Source: an uncultured Gilliamella sp. (GTDB lineage Bacteria > Pseudomonadota > Gammaproteobacteria > Enterobacterales > Orbaceae). From it: a stretch of DNA of 64,000 nucleotides. The translations under genes were made by a program, and so were the position numbers. This document shows, piece by piece, positions 1 to 10,017 of this stretch. The DNA lies in assembly GCA_946477995.1 (NCBI GenBank), contig CAMLAI010000002.1:1-64000 (forward strand), in the 5' to 3' direction. The notes beneath the pieces are model-generated. The model was not told the origin of the DNA and searched no databases. It saw only the letters and a list, made by a program, of their open reading frames with translations. The first letter of the stretch is position 1, and each line of letters opens with the position of its first letter.

Positions 1-3000
1 GCAAAACCTTTTAAACCAACCACATGTACATGTTCTTGGTTATTCATTACTTTACGCACCAGTTTATAAGTAGTCCCTTTTTCTGGGCTGATATTTTCTG
101 GCGCTGCTATAATCAGTTGCATTTCGAGTCGTTCACACAGCTCAAATAACGTGGCAATCGATTTAGCATCTAGGCGAGCAGCTTCGTCTAAGAATAATAA
201 GCGACATGGTAAAATATCTTTATTACGTAGACGTTTTGATTCTTCTTCCCAACTTTGAATGACCATCAAGAGAATTGACATACCGGTACCAATGGCTTCA
301 CCAGTTGATAATGCGCCACTTTCCGCACGCAACCAACCATCAGCACCACGATTGACTTCAACATCCAGCTCGAGATAATTGCGATAATCTAACAGCTCTT
401 CCCCAATATTTTGTGCAGTTCGTTGCCCCATATCAATATGTGGATTCAAACGTTGATAAAGTTTAGCTAACGCTTCCGAGAAGGTAATACGATTATTACT
501 AAACAGATCTTGATGCTCATTTTGATCATCGGCTAATGCTGCTAATAATGATGAGTGCGCTTCACGAATGGTAACATTCAAGCGTACACCGTTAACTTGT
601 CCAAATGCCACAGCCTGTAGACCTTGGTTAAGCATACGGATACGATTTTGTTCACGTTGGATAGTTTTTCGAATAATGTTTGCCACACTTTTCGAACTTA
701 TTGCTAACTGTTGCTCACGCGAGGTTAATTCTTCAGTTAAACGTGATAATTCAATTTCCATTTGCTCAATTGCTTCAATTGGATCATCTGTTTTGACAAT
801 ATCTTGACGAATTCGTTCACGAAGATGTTTATAAACCGCAATATAAAATTGAATTTTGCGTTCCGGACGTTTTGGATCTTCAGATAATCGTAAAACATCA
901 CGTAAATGTTCATTATCATTCACAGCCAGACGTAATGAGCCCAGCGCCTTATCTGACATTGAGCGCAGTTCATCAGCACTTAAATAAGCTAATTCTCGAC
1001 GATGTAATCGTCGTTCAACGCTATTTTCTTTGACGAGTCGTAAAACTAAGCACCAACCAGCTTTAGCTTCAACAACCTGTTCGCGTAATTGTTTATAATC
1101 ACGGAGTGTTTGAGCTAAACGTTTTTGCATTTGCGTCATTTCGCTTTCACACATAATTAGTTGTTTTTCTAGCGAACTACAGTGCTGACGGTTACTGTTT
1201 AATTTTTGATGGATCTCATCACGACGTACCCTAGCCCTCTCTTCGGTGATGGCATCGGCTTTAACACCAATTTGTTCAATCTCTTTATGCAGTTCATTAA
1301 GCATGTCACGTTTAGTTTCAAATGCACTTTTTAATGAAGCTAATGTTTGATTGTACTGGTTATACTTATCTTGATACTGCTGCATTTGACGACGAGCATC
1401 GGTTCGCTGTGCTTCTACAATATCTAACCGAGCACGTAACTTTTCGTTCAAATCAGCATTTTCATTCAACATGCCGGCTGAATCTTCATAACTAAAATGG
1501 GCTCGGCGTTGCATCACTTCAGTAAGCGCAAACACCTGTTGACGAATCGTTTGTTGTTGCGACTTAACGGTATTATATTGCTCACGTAACGCTTCGTTCT
1601 GTTCTGGGTCACTTTGTAAAACGGCCACAATAGGCTCAAGCTCAGAAACCGTGTGACGATTGCGACCAACATATTGTGCAGCATCTTGTGCTTCGGCAAC
1701 TTGTTCGCGTAGATCATCAACTCGATCTGCTAAATCTTCATCAGCTAATAAATGCATTTGCGCAACTAAACGATTAACCGTTGTTAACTGCTCTTTGCAA
1801 TTAGCTACCTGCTGTTGATTCTGCTTATCTATTGCTTCTTGCGAGGATAATTGACGCTCAATCTCATTGCGTCTTGTCGCTAATTTTTGAGCTTCAGCTT
1901 CGGGATCGATATCAAAGGCAACCGATAAATATTCACCAATAAATTGACCCACATTTTGTTCTATACGTTGTAATTTTTGTAAATCAAACGAGATAGTAGC
2001 ATAACGTTCATGAAGTTCATCACGCTCTGCCGATAATTTTTCCAGATGAACTTCACGAGCTGCGCGGCCAAATAATGGTACCGTTGGAAAGCTGGAAAAG
2101 CGCCATTGACGATCACCAGTTTTAACCAATACCGCTTTATTCATCTCTTCACAATCAAATACACTGTCGTCAAATGAAGAAGGATCGCCTTCAATAAAAT
2201 AGATATCTTCAGGGTAGTCTTCTTCGCTAGCAGTAAGATTTTCGAGCTGGGTTTTGACTAACGACAAATCAGGTACCACAATCGCTTGTCTTGAAGGACC
2301 ATATAATGCCGAGAAATAAGGCGCATCGTCAATAGTCACATCTTCATAAATTTCTGAAAGAAGAACACCATTAAACCGCTCAGCTAATGCCGATAAACGG
2401 CCGTCATCAACACCACTAGGTTGATTGAGTTGTTCTATTTGTGTATCTAATTGAGTTCGTTTAAAGGTTATCTGATCGCGCTCTGTAACCAATGTTCGTT
2501 CTTGCTCAAGCAGCTGCTGCATATGTTGCGTGACAGCTTGACTGTGGGTAAAACTTTGTCCGGTTTGTTCTTGTAAGGCAATTAAAGCATCTTGTGCTTT
2601 TATCCACATTGGTGCTTTTTGTCGATAATCGGCTATTTTAGATTGAATTTGTTCAAGTTCTTGTCTAAATTCAATGCGTTTTTCACTAGATTGATTAGCA
2701 AGCTCCGCATTTTCATCTAACTGAACTTCAAGTTCCTGTTTTAGTTCATCAAGTTCATCATAATTAACATGTCGACCAATACGTTTGCAAAATTGGTTTA
2801 ATAATGATTCTGCTTCTTTTTGTTCAAAAAAGCGTTGTTCAAGCTCATCAAGCTGTAATTGTAAATGTTCAGCTTGTTCAGCTTGATAACATTGTGAAGG
2901 CCATTGTCTTAGTGCTTCTTTAGCAGCAGTAAATGCTTCACTACGAACAACATCACCAACCAGTTTTATTACAAGTTGATAAGCACGATCAAACTGATTA

Positions 3001-4415
3001 ATTGCGGCATCAGAAACACTTAATCTTTGTTCAAGTTCTAAAACTTGCTCTGTAATCTCTTTTTGTTTTTCAGCAAAAACGTCAAAGTGATTTTCAATAT
3101 TACTGATCCCCAATTTTGGTAATTGGCATAAAGACTGTGCATTTTTCAAAGCTTGCAAAGCTTGTTGATACTGAATTGCCCGTGTTTGCTGCACATCAAG
3201 AGCTTGTTGATAATCAGCTAATTGCGTTTTTATTTCATCCACTTCTTGTTCAGTTTGTTCAGCCTGATCACGGTAGCTTTGGTACTGTTCATTCGCTTCA
3301 ATGACAACTTCATTTTGTTCTTCAAGTTTTAGATTAAGATCATCTAAGTCCGCTTGATAGCGATCAATTTTTTCTTGTTGGCGTAAAGCTGTTTGCGCTA
3401 GATTAAGATGGTCATTTGCCGCTTGTAAATCAGTTTCTAGGTCATTTTGGGCTTCTTGAAACTCTTTGAGCTCTTTTGCCATTTCAACTTGACGATATTG
3501 ATGACTGATTAACAAATCTTGCGTTTTAAACATATCTCGACGCAAACCAAGTACCGATTCAATATGAACACGACGCTCATTAGCATGGCGCATATAATCC
3601 GCTGCCACATAATTTGTTGATTCAGTAATCAGGTGTTTAAATAGATCGCGATCAGATTGCGTAACGCGAATCGCTTCTAATGTCATGCGATTTTCACGTA
3701 GTGCTGCTTCCATATCCTGAAAAGCTTTACGTACACCACTGTTTTCAGGTAATAAGTAATCACGAAGTGAGCGGGTAATGGCACTTGAAATCCCACCATA
3801 AAGTGACGCTTCAATTAATCGGTAATATTTACTACGATCAGATGAGGTACGTAATCGTTTTGGTAATATACCAAAATCAAACATTACTGAGTGATAATCA
3901 GTAATAGAGTTAAACTGTTTAAAAATCACGCCCTCTATTGATTCAATTTTATCTTTTAACTCAGGCAGTGATAAGATTCGTGCTTGTTTGTCGTTTACTC
4001 TTTCTGTCACTAATTCTGTTGGTTTGATTTCAACAGGTAAACCTTGTATTAAAAAAGGTTTAATATCCACTTTTTTATCACGACCCGCAACTTGCTGTAA
4101 TCGAACACCACATATAATCCGTTGGTGACGTGAATTGATCACATCAAGCATCGAATAACAAACACCGGGTTTTAATTTACCATGTAGACCTTTATCACGA
4201 GAGCCTGATGTTGCACCAGCTTCGGTAGTATTACGAAAATGTAATAAGGTTAAATCTGGAATCAATGCAGTAACAAAAGCTGCCATGGTGGTTGATTTAC
4301 CAGCCCCATTCCCCCCAGAAAGTGTGGTGACAAGTTGATCTAATTCAAATGTTCTGGCAAAAAAGCCGTTCCAGTTAATTAAGGTTAAGGAGTGAAATTT
4401 TCCGTGTTCAATCAT
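1..4415 (-). CDS. mukB: Chromosome partition protein MukB (3' end outside window)
   Basis: MukB is the SMC-like ATPase of the MukBEF condensin, which compacts and segregates the chromosome. It is missing from the ORF track because it runs off the window edge, but the minus frame is open from ATG 4415 and the start reads [20 protein letters not shown]. Walker [10 protein letters not shown] lies at about residues 34-42. Near the C-terminus the ABC signature [11 protein letters not shown] and Walker B RLLFLDEA are in the same frame, so no net frameshift is visible. Between them lies a very long Gln/Glu-rich coiled coil. About 1471 codons are present; E. coli MukB has 1486 residues, so only the last few residues are cut off. 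The ATG follows the mukE stop by 2 nt, and the Shine-Dalgarno GAGGAG sits inside the mukE end. It is the third gene of the mukF-mukE-mukB operon. Confidence 0.97.
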   Translation of the reverse strand, partial: MIEHGKFHSLTLINWNGFFARTFELDQLVTTLSGGNGAGKSTTMAAFVTALIPDLTLLHFRNTTEAGATSGSRDKGLHGKLKPGVCYSMLDVINSRHQRIICGVRLQQVAGRDKKVDIKPFLIQGLPVEIKPTELVTERVNDKQARILSLPELKDKIESIEGVIFKQFNSITDYHSVMFDFGILPKRLRTSSDRSKYYRLIEASLYGGISSAITRSLRDYLLPENSGVRKAFQDMEAALRENRMTLEAIRVTQSDRDLFKHLITESTNYVAADYMRHANERRVHIESVLGLRRDMFKTQDLLISHQYRQVEMAKELKEFQEAQNDLETDLQAANDHLNLAQTALRQQEKIDRYQADLDDLNLKLEEQNEVVIEANEQYQSYRDQAEQTEQEVDEIKTQLADYQQALDVQQTRAIQYQQALQALKNAQSLCQLPKLGISNIENHFDVFAEKQKEITEQVLELEQRLSVSDAAINQFDRAYQLVIKLVGDVVRSEAFTAAKEALRQWPSQCYQAEQAEHLQLQLDELEQRFFEQKEAESLLNQFCKRIGRHVNYDELDELKQELEVQLDENAELANQSSEKRIEFRQELEQIQSKIADYRQKAPMWIKAQDALIALQEQTGQSFTHSQAVTQHMQQLLEQERTLVTERDQITFKRTQLDTQIEQLNQPSGVDDGRLSALAERFNGVLLSEIYEDVTIDDAPYFSALYGPSRQAIVVPDLSLVKTQLENLTASEEDYPEDIYFIEGDPSSFDDSVFDCEEMNKAVLVKTGDRQWRFSSFPTVPLFGRAAREVHLEKLSAERDELHERYATISFDLQKLQRIEQNVGQFIGEYLSVAFDIDPEAEAQKLATRRNEIERQLSSQEAIDKQNQQQVANCKEQLTTVNRLVAQMHLLADEDLADRVDDLREQVAEAQDAAQYVGRNRHTVSELEPIVAVLQSDPEQNEALREQYNTVKSQQQTIRQQVFALTEVMQRRAHFSYEDSAGMLNENADLNEKLRARLDIVEAQRTDARRQMQQYQDKYNQYNQTLASLKSAFETKRDMLNELHKEIEQIGVKADAITEERARVRRDEIHQKLNSNRQHCSSLEKQLIMCESEMTQMQKRLAQTLRDYKQLREQVVEAKAGWCLVLRLVKENSVERRLHRRELAYLSADELRSMSDKALGSLRLAVNDNEHLRDVLRLSEDPKRPERKIQFYIAVYKHLRERIRQDIVKTDDPIEAIEQMEIELSRLTEELTSREQQLAISSKSVANIIRKTIQREQNRIRMLNQGLQAVAFGQVNGVRLNVTIREAHSSLLAALADDQNEHQDLFSNNRITFSEALAKLYQRLNPHIDMGQRTAQNIGEELLDYRNYLELDVEVNRGADGWLRAESGALSTGEAIGTGMSILLMVIQSWEEESKRLRNKDILPCRLLFLDEAARLDAKSIATLFELCERLEMQLIIAAPENISPEKGTTYKLVRKVMNNQEHVHVVGLKGF

Positions 4416-4417
4416 AA

Positions 4418-5203
4418 TTATTCAATCTCCTCGTTAACTTCATCATCTTGTTCATCATTATTATCATCTAAGATGAGTGACGATTCAATTTTGATCGCTT
4501 CACCATCCCGAATTAAGCGTAATTGTGCTTCTTGCGCATCGTCACTACTGCGCACATCGGCGCCAAAACGGAAAATAGATTCATTAATTCGAAAACGGCT
4601 GCTGTCATTACCGACAATAAAAAAGATCATACCTAATCTACGCAGACGGTTTAGGGCTGTTTTAACTTTATCAAAAAGTTTTTGCCGATCTAAATCCGAT
4701 CCGGTTGAACGTTGGTTGACTAATTTAAGTAATTTACTTTCGTCGGCTAACGAAACAAGCTCATCAAAGAGTTCTTGTAAAGTAAAAATGCCTTCATGCG
4801 CAAGTCGTTCGGGACTTAAATAGAGGTAACAAAGTACTTTACCAACAAGCATATCTAATTCTGATAGAACAGAACGAGGAATTAATGTTGTTGATCGAGG
4901 ACGAAGATAGAAAAATCCTTCAGGTGCACGTATTAGCTCAACATTATAGCGTTGATAAAATTGTTCAAGTTCAAGTTGAAAATCCATTAAAAAGGCATGT
5001 TGATCGAGTTCATCAATACCTATATGACGCCCAGAACGAAGCAAACTATCCAACTCAGGAAAAATAGGATTAGCAATCGCTTGAGCTAATTTTACCGGCA
5101 TGTATTTATCGATTGACGCTTGAGAGCTCGCTGCAATACGCCCTATAACCTCATCAATATGATGAGCGGTTTGTTCTAATTCTTTAATATCTGTTGATGA
5201 CAT
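4418..5203 (-). CDS. mukE: Chromosome partition protein MukE
   Basis: MukE is the accessory KITE-type subunit that binds the MukF kleisin and MukB heads in the MukBEF condensin. The core ([51 protein letters not shown]) is nearly identical to E. coli MukE as I recall it. I start at ATG 5203 (MSSTDIK) and not at the track's 5278, because E. coli begins MSSTNIEQ and an AAGG Shine-Dalgarno lies about 9 nt upstream. This gives 261 aa and a 20-nt overlap with the mukF 3' end, consistent with translational coupling. Oddity: about 25 extra residues ([20 protein letters not shown] and following) lie between the MSST start and the conserved MPVKLAQ. The C-terminal tail is acidic, as usual. Confidence 0.95.
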   Translation of the reverse strand: MSSTDIKELEQTAHHIDEVIGRIAASSQASIDKYMPVKLAQAIANPIFPELDSLLRSGRHIGIDELDQHAFLMDFQLELEQFYQRYNVELIRAPEGFFYLRPRSTTLIPRSVLSELDMLVGKVLCYLYLSPERLAHEGIFTLQELFDELVSLADESKLLKLVNQRSTGSDLDRQKLFDKVKTALNRLRRLGMIFFIVGNDSSRFRINESIFRFGADVRSSDDAQEAQLRLIRDGEAIKIESSLILDDNNDEQDDEVNEEIE

Positions 5204-6506
5204 GTGCTTGTACCTTAGCTCCATAATCGTTAATAGGTTTCCATTCAGCAGGAATACCGAGCAAATCTTTTTCGGCAATACCTAGACGAATAGCCTGATC
5301 GATAAATAACCTCGCAATATCAAAATGTTGTTCACGTGGGAACTGTGCTAAATAGCTACGAATGGCAACACTTATATCGAGTGGTTTATTTTGTTGTTTA
5401 AAAACCAATAAATTTTGTTCAATATGCGCAATAATGTGTTCTTGAAGTTCTTCAATCATTTCATATTCAAGTTCTGATGGTAATTCACCTGTAACTTCAG
5501 CTTCATGTAAAGCAAGTTCTTCATCACGCATATCAAGTAGACGGTCGGCATTAGCAAAAGTCAGTGACCAAGGTAAATCAAAATAGCTCTGAATCGATTT
5601 ACGTAATCGTTGAGAAAAGACGCGATTTTTATCTAAGTCAATTGCTGTACGGATAAATTTATGAACGTGTCGGTCATAACCTATCCAAAGATCTATCGCT
5701 TTTTGCCCCCAACCAATAATTCGATCTAGCTTACCTTGTAGATCAATTACCACGTTATTAATTTTATCTAAATCAGGATTATCTAATGTCGCATCTTGAA
5801 TTAACAATAAACTGGCTTGAAGTTTATCACCCGCCGCTGCCAGCGTATCTTGCAATTCGCGTAATGTTTGCGAAGTTTCGGTTAATAGCCCTTCACAACT
5901 GGTAATGGCAGCTTGCCAGTCTTGACTTAATAATGCCGAGATATTTTGTTTTACATCGGCTTGCTGCTCATCCATCACACGTTGAGTAATATCAATACTA
6001 TCAAATATTTCAGCAACTGAATATTTTAGTGGAGCAAACACATTTCGATGCCAGTGTAAGTCATCACCACCTTCAAGTGCTGCATCAGCAGCTCGTTTTA
6101 ACTCTTGAGCAACAATGGATAATTGGATAGACAAACGTAACGTTGAAAACTCCCGCTGACGAATATAGTAATCAGAAATACCAATACCTAATGGTGTCAA
6201 ACGATAAATAGAATATCCATCAGTCATTTCGCTAGCAAAACGCGTAATTAGGCGCTGACGCACTAAGTCATTAATGGCATTATTTGCTCGAACAGTGATG
6301 GTGTCTTCACTCTGTTCAAAAATTTGTGAAACATGCCTGAAAGCATCAATTAATTCAGATTCGGTCATTTCACCATCAAAACGCTCGCTGTTTAATACGG
6401 CAATCGCCAATAAAAATGCAAGCCGTTCCACTGGCAAATTAATTGAAAAATCATTCTTTTTTGCCCAAGAGACCAATTCTGGCACTGATTGGGAAAAATC
6501 CATCAT
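5184..6506 (-). CDS. mukF: Chromosome partition protein MukF (kleisin)
   Basis: MukF is the kleisin of the MukBEF condensin. Its N-terminal winged helix dimerises, the middle forms a helical bundle, and the C-terminal part bridges MukB heads. At 440 aa it matches the E. coli length exactly. The N-terminus [19 protein letters not shown] and the block [18 protein letters not shown] are typical. Two ATGs lie in tandem (6506 and 6503); AAGGA stands about 7 nt before the first. It is the first gene of mukF-mukE-mukB. In E. coli, smtA/cmoM and elyC lie just upstream; here there is only AT-rich DNA, so the operon probably starts at mukF. Confidence 0.97.
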   Translation of the reverse strand: MMDFSQSVPELVSWAKKNDFSINLPVERLAFLLAIAVLNSERFDGEMTESELIDAFRHVSQIFEQSEDTITVRANNAINDLVRQRLITRFASEMTDGYSIYRLTPLGIGISDYYIRQREFSTLRLSIQLSIVAQELKRAADAALEGGDDLHWHRNVFAPLKYSVAEIFDSIDITQRVMDEQQADVKQNISALLSQDWQAAITSCEGLLTETSQTLRELQDTLAAAGDKLQASLLLIQDATLDNPDLDKINNVVIDLQGKLDRIIGWGQKAIDLWIGYDRHVHKFIRTAIDLDKNRVFSQRLRKSIQSYFDLPWSLTFANADRLLDMRDEELALHEAEVTGELPSELEYEMIEELQEHIIAHIEQNLLVFKQQNKPLDISVAIRSYLAQFPREQHFDIARLFIDQAIRLGIAEKDLLGIPAEWKPINDYGAKVQAHVINRY

Positions 6507-6845
6507 AGCGGTTCCTTAATTAAAGACACTCAATTTTTAAACGTATCTTAGAAATAATATGAGAAACACAATATATTGTGCTAAAGACAAAATATTATCG
6601 ATTATATAACAATTTGTAGTAGTTAAAAATAACTAAGTTTGAGATTTATCATTTAACTTAATTAAAAAGCAACAAAGTCAATTTAATTAAAAATTACCTA
6701 TAATAATTACGATTTTCTGTTTTTTATTTTCGCTCAATCCCATTTTTTGTCGTTAAAAAGATCAATGACAACAAAAAAATAATTATCATAATTGAATTTT
6801 AATCTTAAATAATCTTGATATGTTATGGAATTAATTGTTTAATTA
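6507..6845. other. Intergenic region upstream of mukF, with 14-bp perfect palindrome
   Basis: No credible coding sequence is seen. The stretch is very AT-rich and carries the divergent control regions of mukF (minus) and the 53-aa peptide (plus). On the minus strand a TATAAT (plus 6601-6606) could be the mukF -10, although its -35 is poor. Between it and mukF lies the perfect palindrome CACAATATATTGTG at 6567-6580. It could be a repressor operator or form an mRNA hairpin near the 5' end. Neither role can be settled from sequence. Confidence 0.4.
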
Positions 6846-6893
6846 TTGTACCATTTTTAACTTATAGTTATATTAATAATGATAATGGTTATT
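6846..6893 (+). promoter_or_regulatory. Sigma-70 promoter with overlapping Fur box
   Basis: TTGTAC (6846-6851), a 17-nt spacer and TATATT (6869-6874) form a good sigma-70 promoter. Directly downstream, 6875-6893 reads AATAATGATAATGGTTATT, which matches the 19-bp Fur consensus GATAATGATAATCATTATC at 15 of 19 positions and would cover the transcription start. This is the expected geometry for iron-dependent repression of the small gene that begins at 6916. Confidence 0.6.
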
Positions 6894-6915
6894 TTTTTTA
6901 TAAGGGAGAAAACAA

Positions 6916-7077
6916 ATGAAAAGTCTATTATACATACTTTTAGCTGGATTAGTCGCATATGTTGTGTCAAAAGCCGTTTCTGCAAATGAAATCGATACAG
7001 TACACCGTGTTGTTCAGCAGCAGGGAGTTTTAAGTGAAAATCATTTAGAGAGTGGAGATAAACCAAATAGTCTCTGA
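6916..7077 (+). CDS. Predicted Fur-regulated 53-aa membrane/secreted peptide
   Basis: This gene is too short for the ORF track. ATG 6916 is preceded by a strong Shine-Dalgarno (AAGGGAG, about 8 nt upstream). The product starts MKSLLYILLAGLVAYVVSKA and continues with a polar, Gln/Glu-rich tail ending DKPNSL. The first 20-24 residues form a hydrophobic helix that could be a membrane anchor or a signal peptide with cleavage after VSA-NE. I do not recognise the family. Its promoter overlaps a Fur box and a decayed ExbD-like relic follows, so a link to iron supply is inferred. It could also be the truncated N-terminus of a larger lost exported protein. The good ribosome site and clean promoter argue that it is expressed. 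Confidence 0.55.
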   Translation: MKSLLYILLAGLVAYVVSKAVSANEIDTVHRVVQQQGVLSENHLESGDKPNSL

Positions 7078-7115
7078 TAGTTCAGTCATTACTTTCATGA
7101 TTAGTTAGGATTGTT

Positions 7116-7449
7116 GATCTTGTAACGCCTGCACGTTAATTTTGTCACAATTGGCGTGTTAATAATGCTGCTGCTTGTTGTAGTAGTTGAGTTTAATTGT
7201 GCATATTGATTTAATGGGCACGCAAGGTAAGACTGTTGTTTACCGCGTGTCAATAAATAAGCCCAAAATCACCGAAGATATTGCACTCCCACTAGCTGAA
7301 CAATCCATTCCACAAAATTAAAACTTACCGATGCTTTCTTTATTATAGTTTTAAAAGAGAATGATCTAATCAGCAATATGCTTGCTATTATTGACGTTGT
7401 GAATAATGTCGATAAAGCAAATAATCAAATGATAAAAATCAAGTCATAA
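7116..7449 (+). pseudogene. Decayed ExbD/TolR-like relic (tentative)
   Basis: No intact ORF exists, but pieces in shifting plus-strand frames follow the order of an ExbD/TolR protein. DLVTP resembles the INVTP motif, VLIMLLLVVVV resembles the transmembrane helix, TEDIALPLAEQSIPQ resembles the periplasmic linker, and AIIDVVNNVDKANN resembles the C-terminal helix. Frameshifts and stops separate the pieces. ExbD powers TonB-dependent uptake, which would fit the Fur box upstream. The match was made by eye on short, low-complexity peptides, so the family call is weak. What is clear is that this stretch is non-coding now and looks eroded. Confidence 0.35.
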
Positions 7450-7616
7450 TCGCGCTATTTAATTGAGTGTTAACTATCATTATTGTTATAAGTAGTTTTC
7501 AATTTGAAAAAACCACTCAGCCATTTAAGACAAGTTTTTAACAGCATAGTGTCTACACTTATGCACAACACAAAACTCATAAAATTAAATTTGATTTTGG
7601 TATTTTTAAAAAGGTG

Positions 7617-7641
7617 AAAACGGGATGGGTTATCCCGTTTT
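7617..7641 (-). terminator. Intrinsic terminator after the MFS gene
   Basis: A perfect 10-bp stem AAAACGGGAT / ATCCCGTTTT with a 5-nt loop lies 4 nt beyond the MFS stop codon. The T-rich arm gives a U-tract in either direction, so it may also stop transcription coming from the small Fur-box gene. Confidence 0.8.
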
Positions 7642-7645
7642 TTAA

Positions 7646-9040
7646 TTAATGCGTTACTTCTGCATTGATTGGTCGAGGAATTAAGAAACTACTAAATAAC
7701 GCTAAAATAGTAATCACTAATCCTACTAAAATACCATTAAAATACCCCGTCATTGTATTACCATTTATCATCTGAACTGCGGGTAACAACGCAAAACTTA
7801 ATCCTGCACCTAAGTTAAACGCACCGGCATTCATTCCAGGTAAAAATCCTTGATTGTCGGCAGGTGATAAGACAACACCTAAACCATTTAAAATAATATT
7901 GGCCATGCCTGCGTAAAAAACACCTAGTGCAATTACACCGATTGATAAGATAGGTAAGGAATGCACACCATAAAATAAGATCACTAAGATACCAACAATA
8001 CAACCAATCAAACCCAATTTGAGGACATTGTTATATCCGATCGTTGGTGCTAAGCGACCAGAAAATGGTCCAACAAACCAACCAATTAAAGCATAAGGTG
8101 TCAACAAAATTAATGACGCCCAATCAGGATTTAGACCAAATCCTATATCATGATTTTGCGCAAGTGACATAACTAAACCATTGACTATGGCAAAAATACC
8201 TGTCATGGTTAAGGTTGTTGTTAACAATAAAGCCCAAGTAGCACGTTTTTTCAGATGCGTTGTTGTCACCAAAGGTTGCTTATTTCGTTTTTCGACATTC
8301 CAAAATAAAATAAAACAAACAATGGCAAACACGGTTAAGCCAGTAACAATTAACCAATTTGCATTAGCTAAATTACCCGCTTCATTAAGTGCCAATAATA
8401 ATGCAGCAAGCGTTAGGACAATTAATATAACGCCTAACCAATCCATTTTAGTTCCTGCTGAAGGCTTGGATTCTGGAGCAAAACGATAGACAAGATAAGT
8501 CGAAATAGCTGCAACCACAGCAATTACCCAAAATACAGAACGAAAGCCCCAATAAGTAGCAAGTAAACCACCTGCTATCGCATCCACACCAGCAATACCA
8601 CCGTTTACTGCGGTGATAATGCCCATTAACATGCCATATTGTTTGACATCTTTTACTTCGTAACTCAGCATAAGTAAGCAAAGTGGAACAACAGGACCAG
8701 ATACGCCTTGAATAATACGCGCTGCATATAATACTTCAATATTAGGTGCAACAGCAGCCAATATTGTTCCTATTGTCATAATCAACAACATAACCGTTAA
8801 TACTTTTTTACGACCTTTGATATCACTCAAACGAGGAAGAAAGAGTGAAAACAGTGCTGCCGCAGTAAAAAAAGAAGTTTGTGAAAATCCAACAGCTGCA
8901 TCATTGGTGCCTAATTCTTTGGCTATAGTCACTAATACAGGACTTAACATACTTGCATTGAGCTGAAAAGCAACACAAGCTGCAAGTAAAGCAACCATTA
9001 ATGTTAAAATACTTTTTTTATTGTTGCTTTGTGCAATCAT
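7646..9040 (-). CDS. MFS transporter, probable nucleoside permease
   Basis: This is a 464-aa major facilitator protein with about 12-14 hydrophobic segments. The loop after the second helix carries the MFS motif DIKGRKKV, and RIIQGVSG lies further on; the drug:H+ antiporter families (DHA1/DHA2) share this layout. GAGGT precedes the ATG. Its start overlaps the nucleoside hydrolase stop by 4 nt (ATGA), so the two genes are translationally coupled. From that coupling I infer that it imports nucleosides (or exports a product) for the hydrolase. Sequence class alone would equally allow a drug exporter, so the substrate is uncertain. Confidence 0.8.
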   Translation of the reverse strand: MIAQSNNKKSILTLMVALLAACVAFQLNASMLSPVLVTIAKELGTNDAAVGFSQTSFFTAAALFSLFLPRLSDIKGRKKVLTVMLLIMTIGTILAAVAPNIEVLYAARIIQGVSGPVVPLCLLMLSYEVKDVKQYGMLMGIITAVNGGIAGVDAIAGGLLATYWGFRSVFWVIAVVAAISTYLVYRFAPESKPSAGTKMDWLGVILIVLTLAALLLALNEAGNLANANWLIVTGLTVFAIVCFILFWNVEKRNKQPLVTTTHLKKRATWALLLTTTLTMTGIFAIVNGLVMSLAQNHDIGFGLNPDWASLILLTPYALIGWFVGPFSGRLAPTIGYNNVLKLGLIGCIVGILVILFYGVHSLPILSIGVIALGVFYAGMANIILNGLGVVLSPADNQGFLPGMNAGAFNLGAGLSFALLPAVQMINGNTMTGYFNGILVGLVITILALFSSFLIPRPINAEVTH

Positions 9041-9993
9041 ACATTTACCTCACCAATTCGCTGTAACGCATCAACGATTAAATCCCAAAAACCTGCATGA
9101 TCAAGTTTTGTCGCCACTTGTGTATGGCAAGTTTCATCGACTGGAAAACGAAAATCAGCAACAGTCATGCCTAAAGTTAATGTTCCTGTGAGCTCTATAT
9201 CAACAGGAACTCGTCGAGTTTTAATTAAATCCGGATTAATAACATAAGCTACAGCACAAGGGTCATGTACTGGTGGATAAGTAAAACCTTGTGCTTGCTT
9301 ATACATTTTTCCGAAGAATTCAAGCATTTCAAGTACAAATGTTGCTGGTTTTGTTTTGATTGCTGAGATTTTTTCAATTACTTCAGGCGTTGCGAGAGCT
9401 TGATGAGTCAAATCTAATCCCACCATAGTCACAGGCCATTTTTCATTAAATACTATATGGGCGGCTTCTGGATCGATTTTTATATTAAATTCAGCAACTG
9501 CACTCCAGTTACCAACATGATAGCCACCGCCCATCAAAACCACTTCTTTCACTCTTTCGACAATTTTGGGTTCTTTGCGCGCAGCCATCGCAATATTGGT
9601 TAACCCACCAGTTGGGACCAAGGTAATGGTTTTGGGTGGATGAGCCATAATCGTATCGATAATTAAATCAATAGCATGTCTAGAGTCCAATTGTATAGCA
9701 GGTTCGGGTAATACAGGACCATCCAGACCTGAATCACCATGAATATCTGGTGCAATTTCAACATTCCTCACTAATGGTCGAACAGCACCAGCGGCAAAAG
9801 GAATATGAGTTATGTTAGCAATACGAGCAACTGATAACGCATTACGGGTCACTTTTTCTAATGTTTGATTCCCGACTACAGTTGTTACCGCTAATAATTC
9901 AATATTAGGATTCCCATGCGCCAATAACATGGCAATAGCGTCATCATGACCTGGATCACAATCAAGAATGATTTTTTTAGGTTGATTTGTCAT
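9037..9993 (-). CDS. Ribonucleoside hydrolase (IunH/Rih family)
   Basis: The product hydrolyses nucleosides to ribose and free base in the cytoplasm. The Ca2+-binding signature DCDPGHDD lies at residues 11-18; also visible are GNQTLEKV, VPTGGLTNIA, VLMGGGYHVGN, AEFNIKIDPEAA and PVHDPCAVAY, typical of RihA/RihB-type enzymes. At 318 aa the length is normal. AGAGGA precedes ATG 9993. It is coupled to the downstream MFS gene and lies 24 nt after a broken ribokinase. The ancestral unit was therefore probably a salvage operon in which ribose released by this enzyme was phosphorylated by the kinase. The preferred base (pyrimidine or purine) cannot be told by eye. Confidence 0.92.
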   Translation of the reverse strand: MTNQPKKIILDCDPGHDDAIAMLLAHGNPNIELLAVTTVVGNQTLEKVTRNALSVARIANITHIPFAAGAVRPLVRNVEIAPDIHGDSGLDGPVLPEPAIQLDSRHAIDLIIDTIMAHPPKTITLVPTGGLTNIAMAARKEPKIVERVKEVVLMGGGYHVGNWSAVAEFNIKIDPEAAHIVFNEKWPVTMVGLDLTHQALATPEVIEKISAIKTKPATFVLEMLEFFGKMYKQAQGFTYPPVHDPCAVAYVINPDLIKTRRVPVDIELTGTLTLGMTVADFRFPVDETCHTQVATKLDHAGFWDLIVDALQRIGEVNV

Positions 9994-10017
9994 TAAGCGT
10001 TTTCCTCTAGTAAATTT

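Noticed and set aside
568-3304. ORFs 568..807, 737..919, 1514..1720 and 3116..3304
   Set aside because: They are shadows of mukB, whose minus frame is open through the whole region but is not listed because it runs off the window.
4392-4823. 143-aa plus-strand ORF opposite mukE
   Set aside because: Ser/Leu/Arg-rich antisense shadow of a well-conserved gene, with no ribosome site.
8181-8681. ORFs inside the MFS transporter gene
   Set aside because: Shadow frames of an intact membrane protein; composition is not protein-like.
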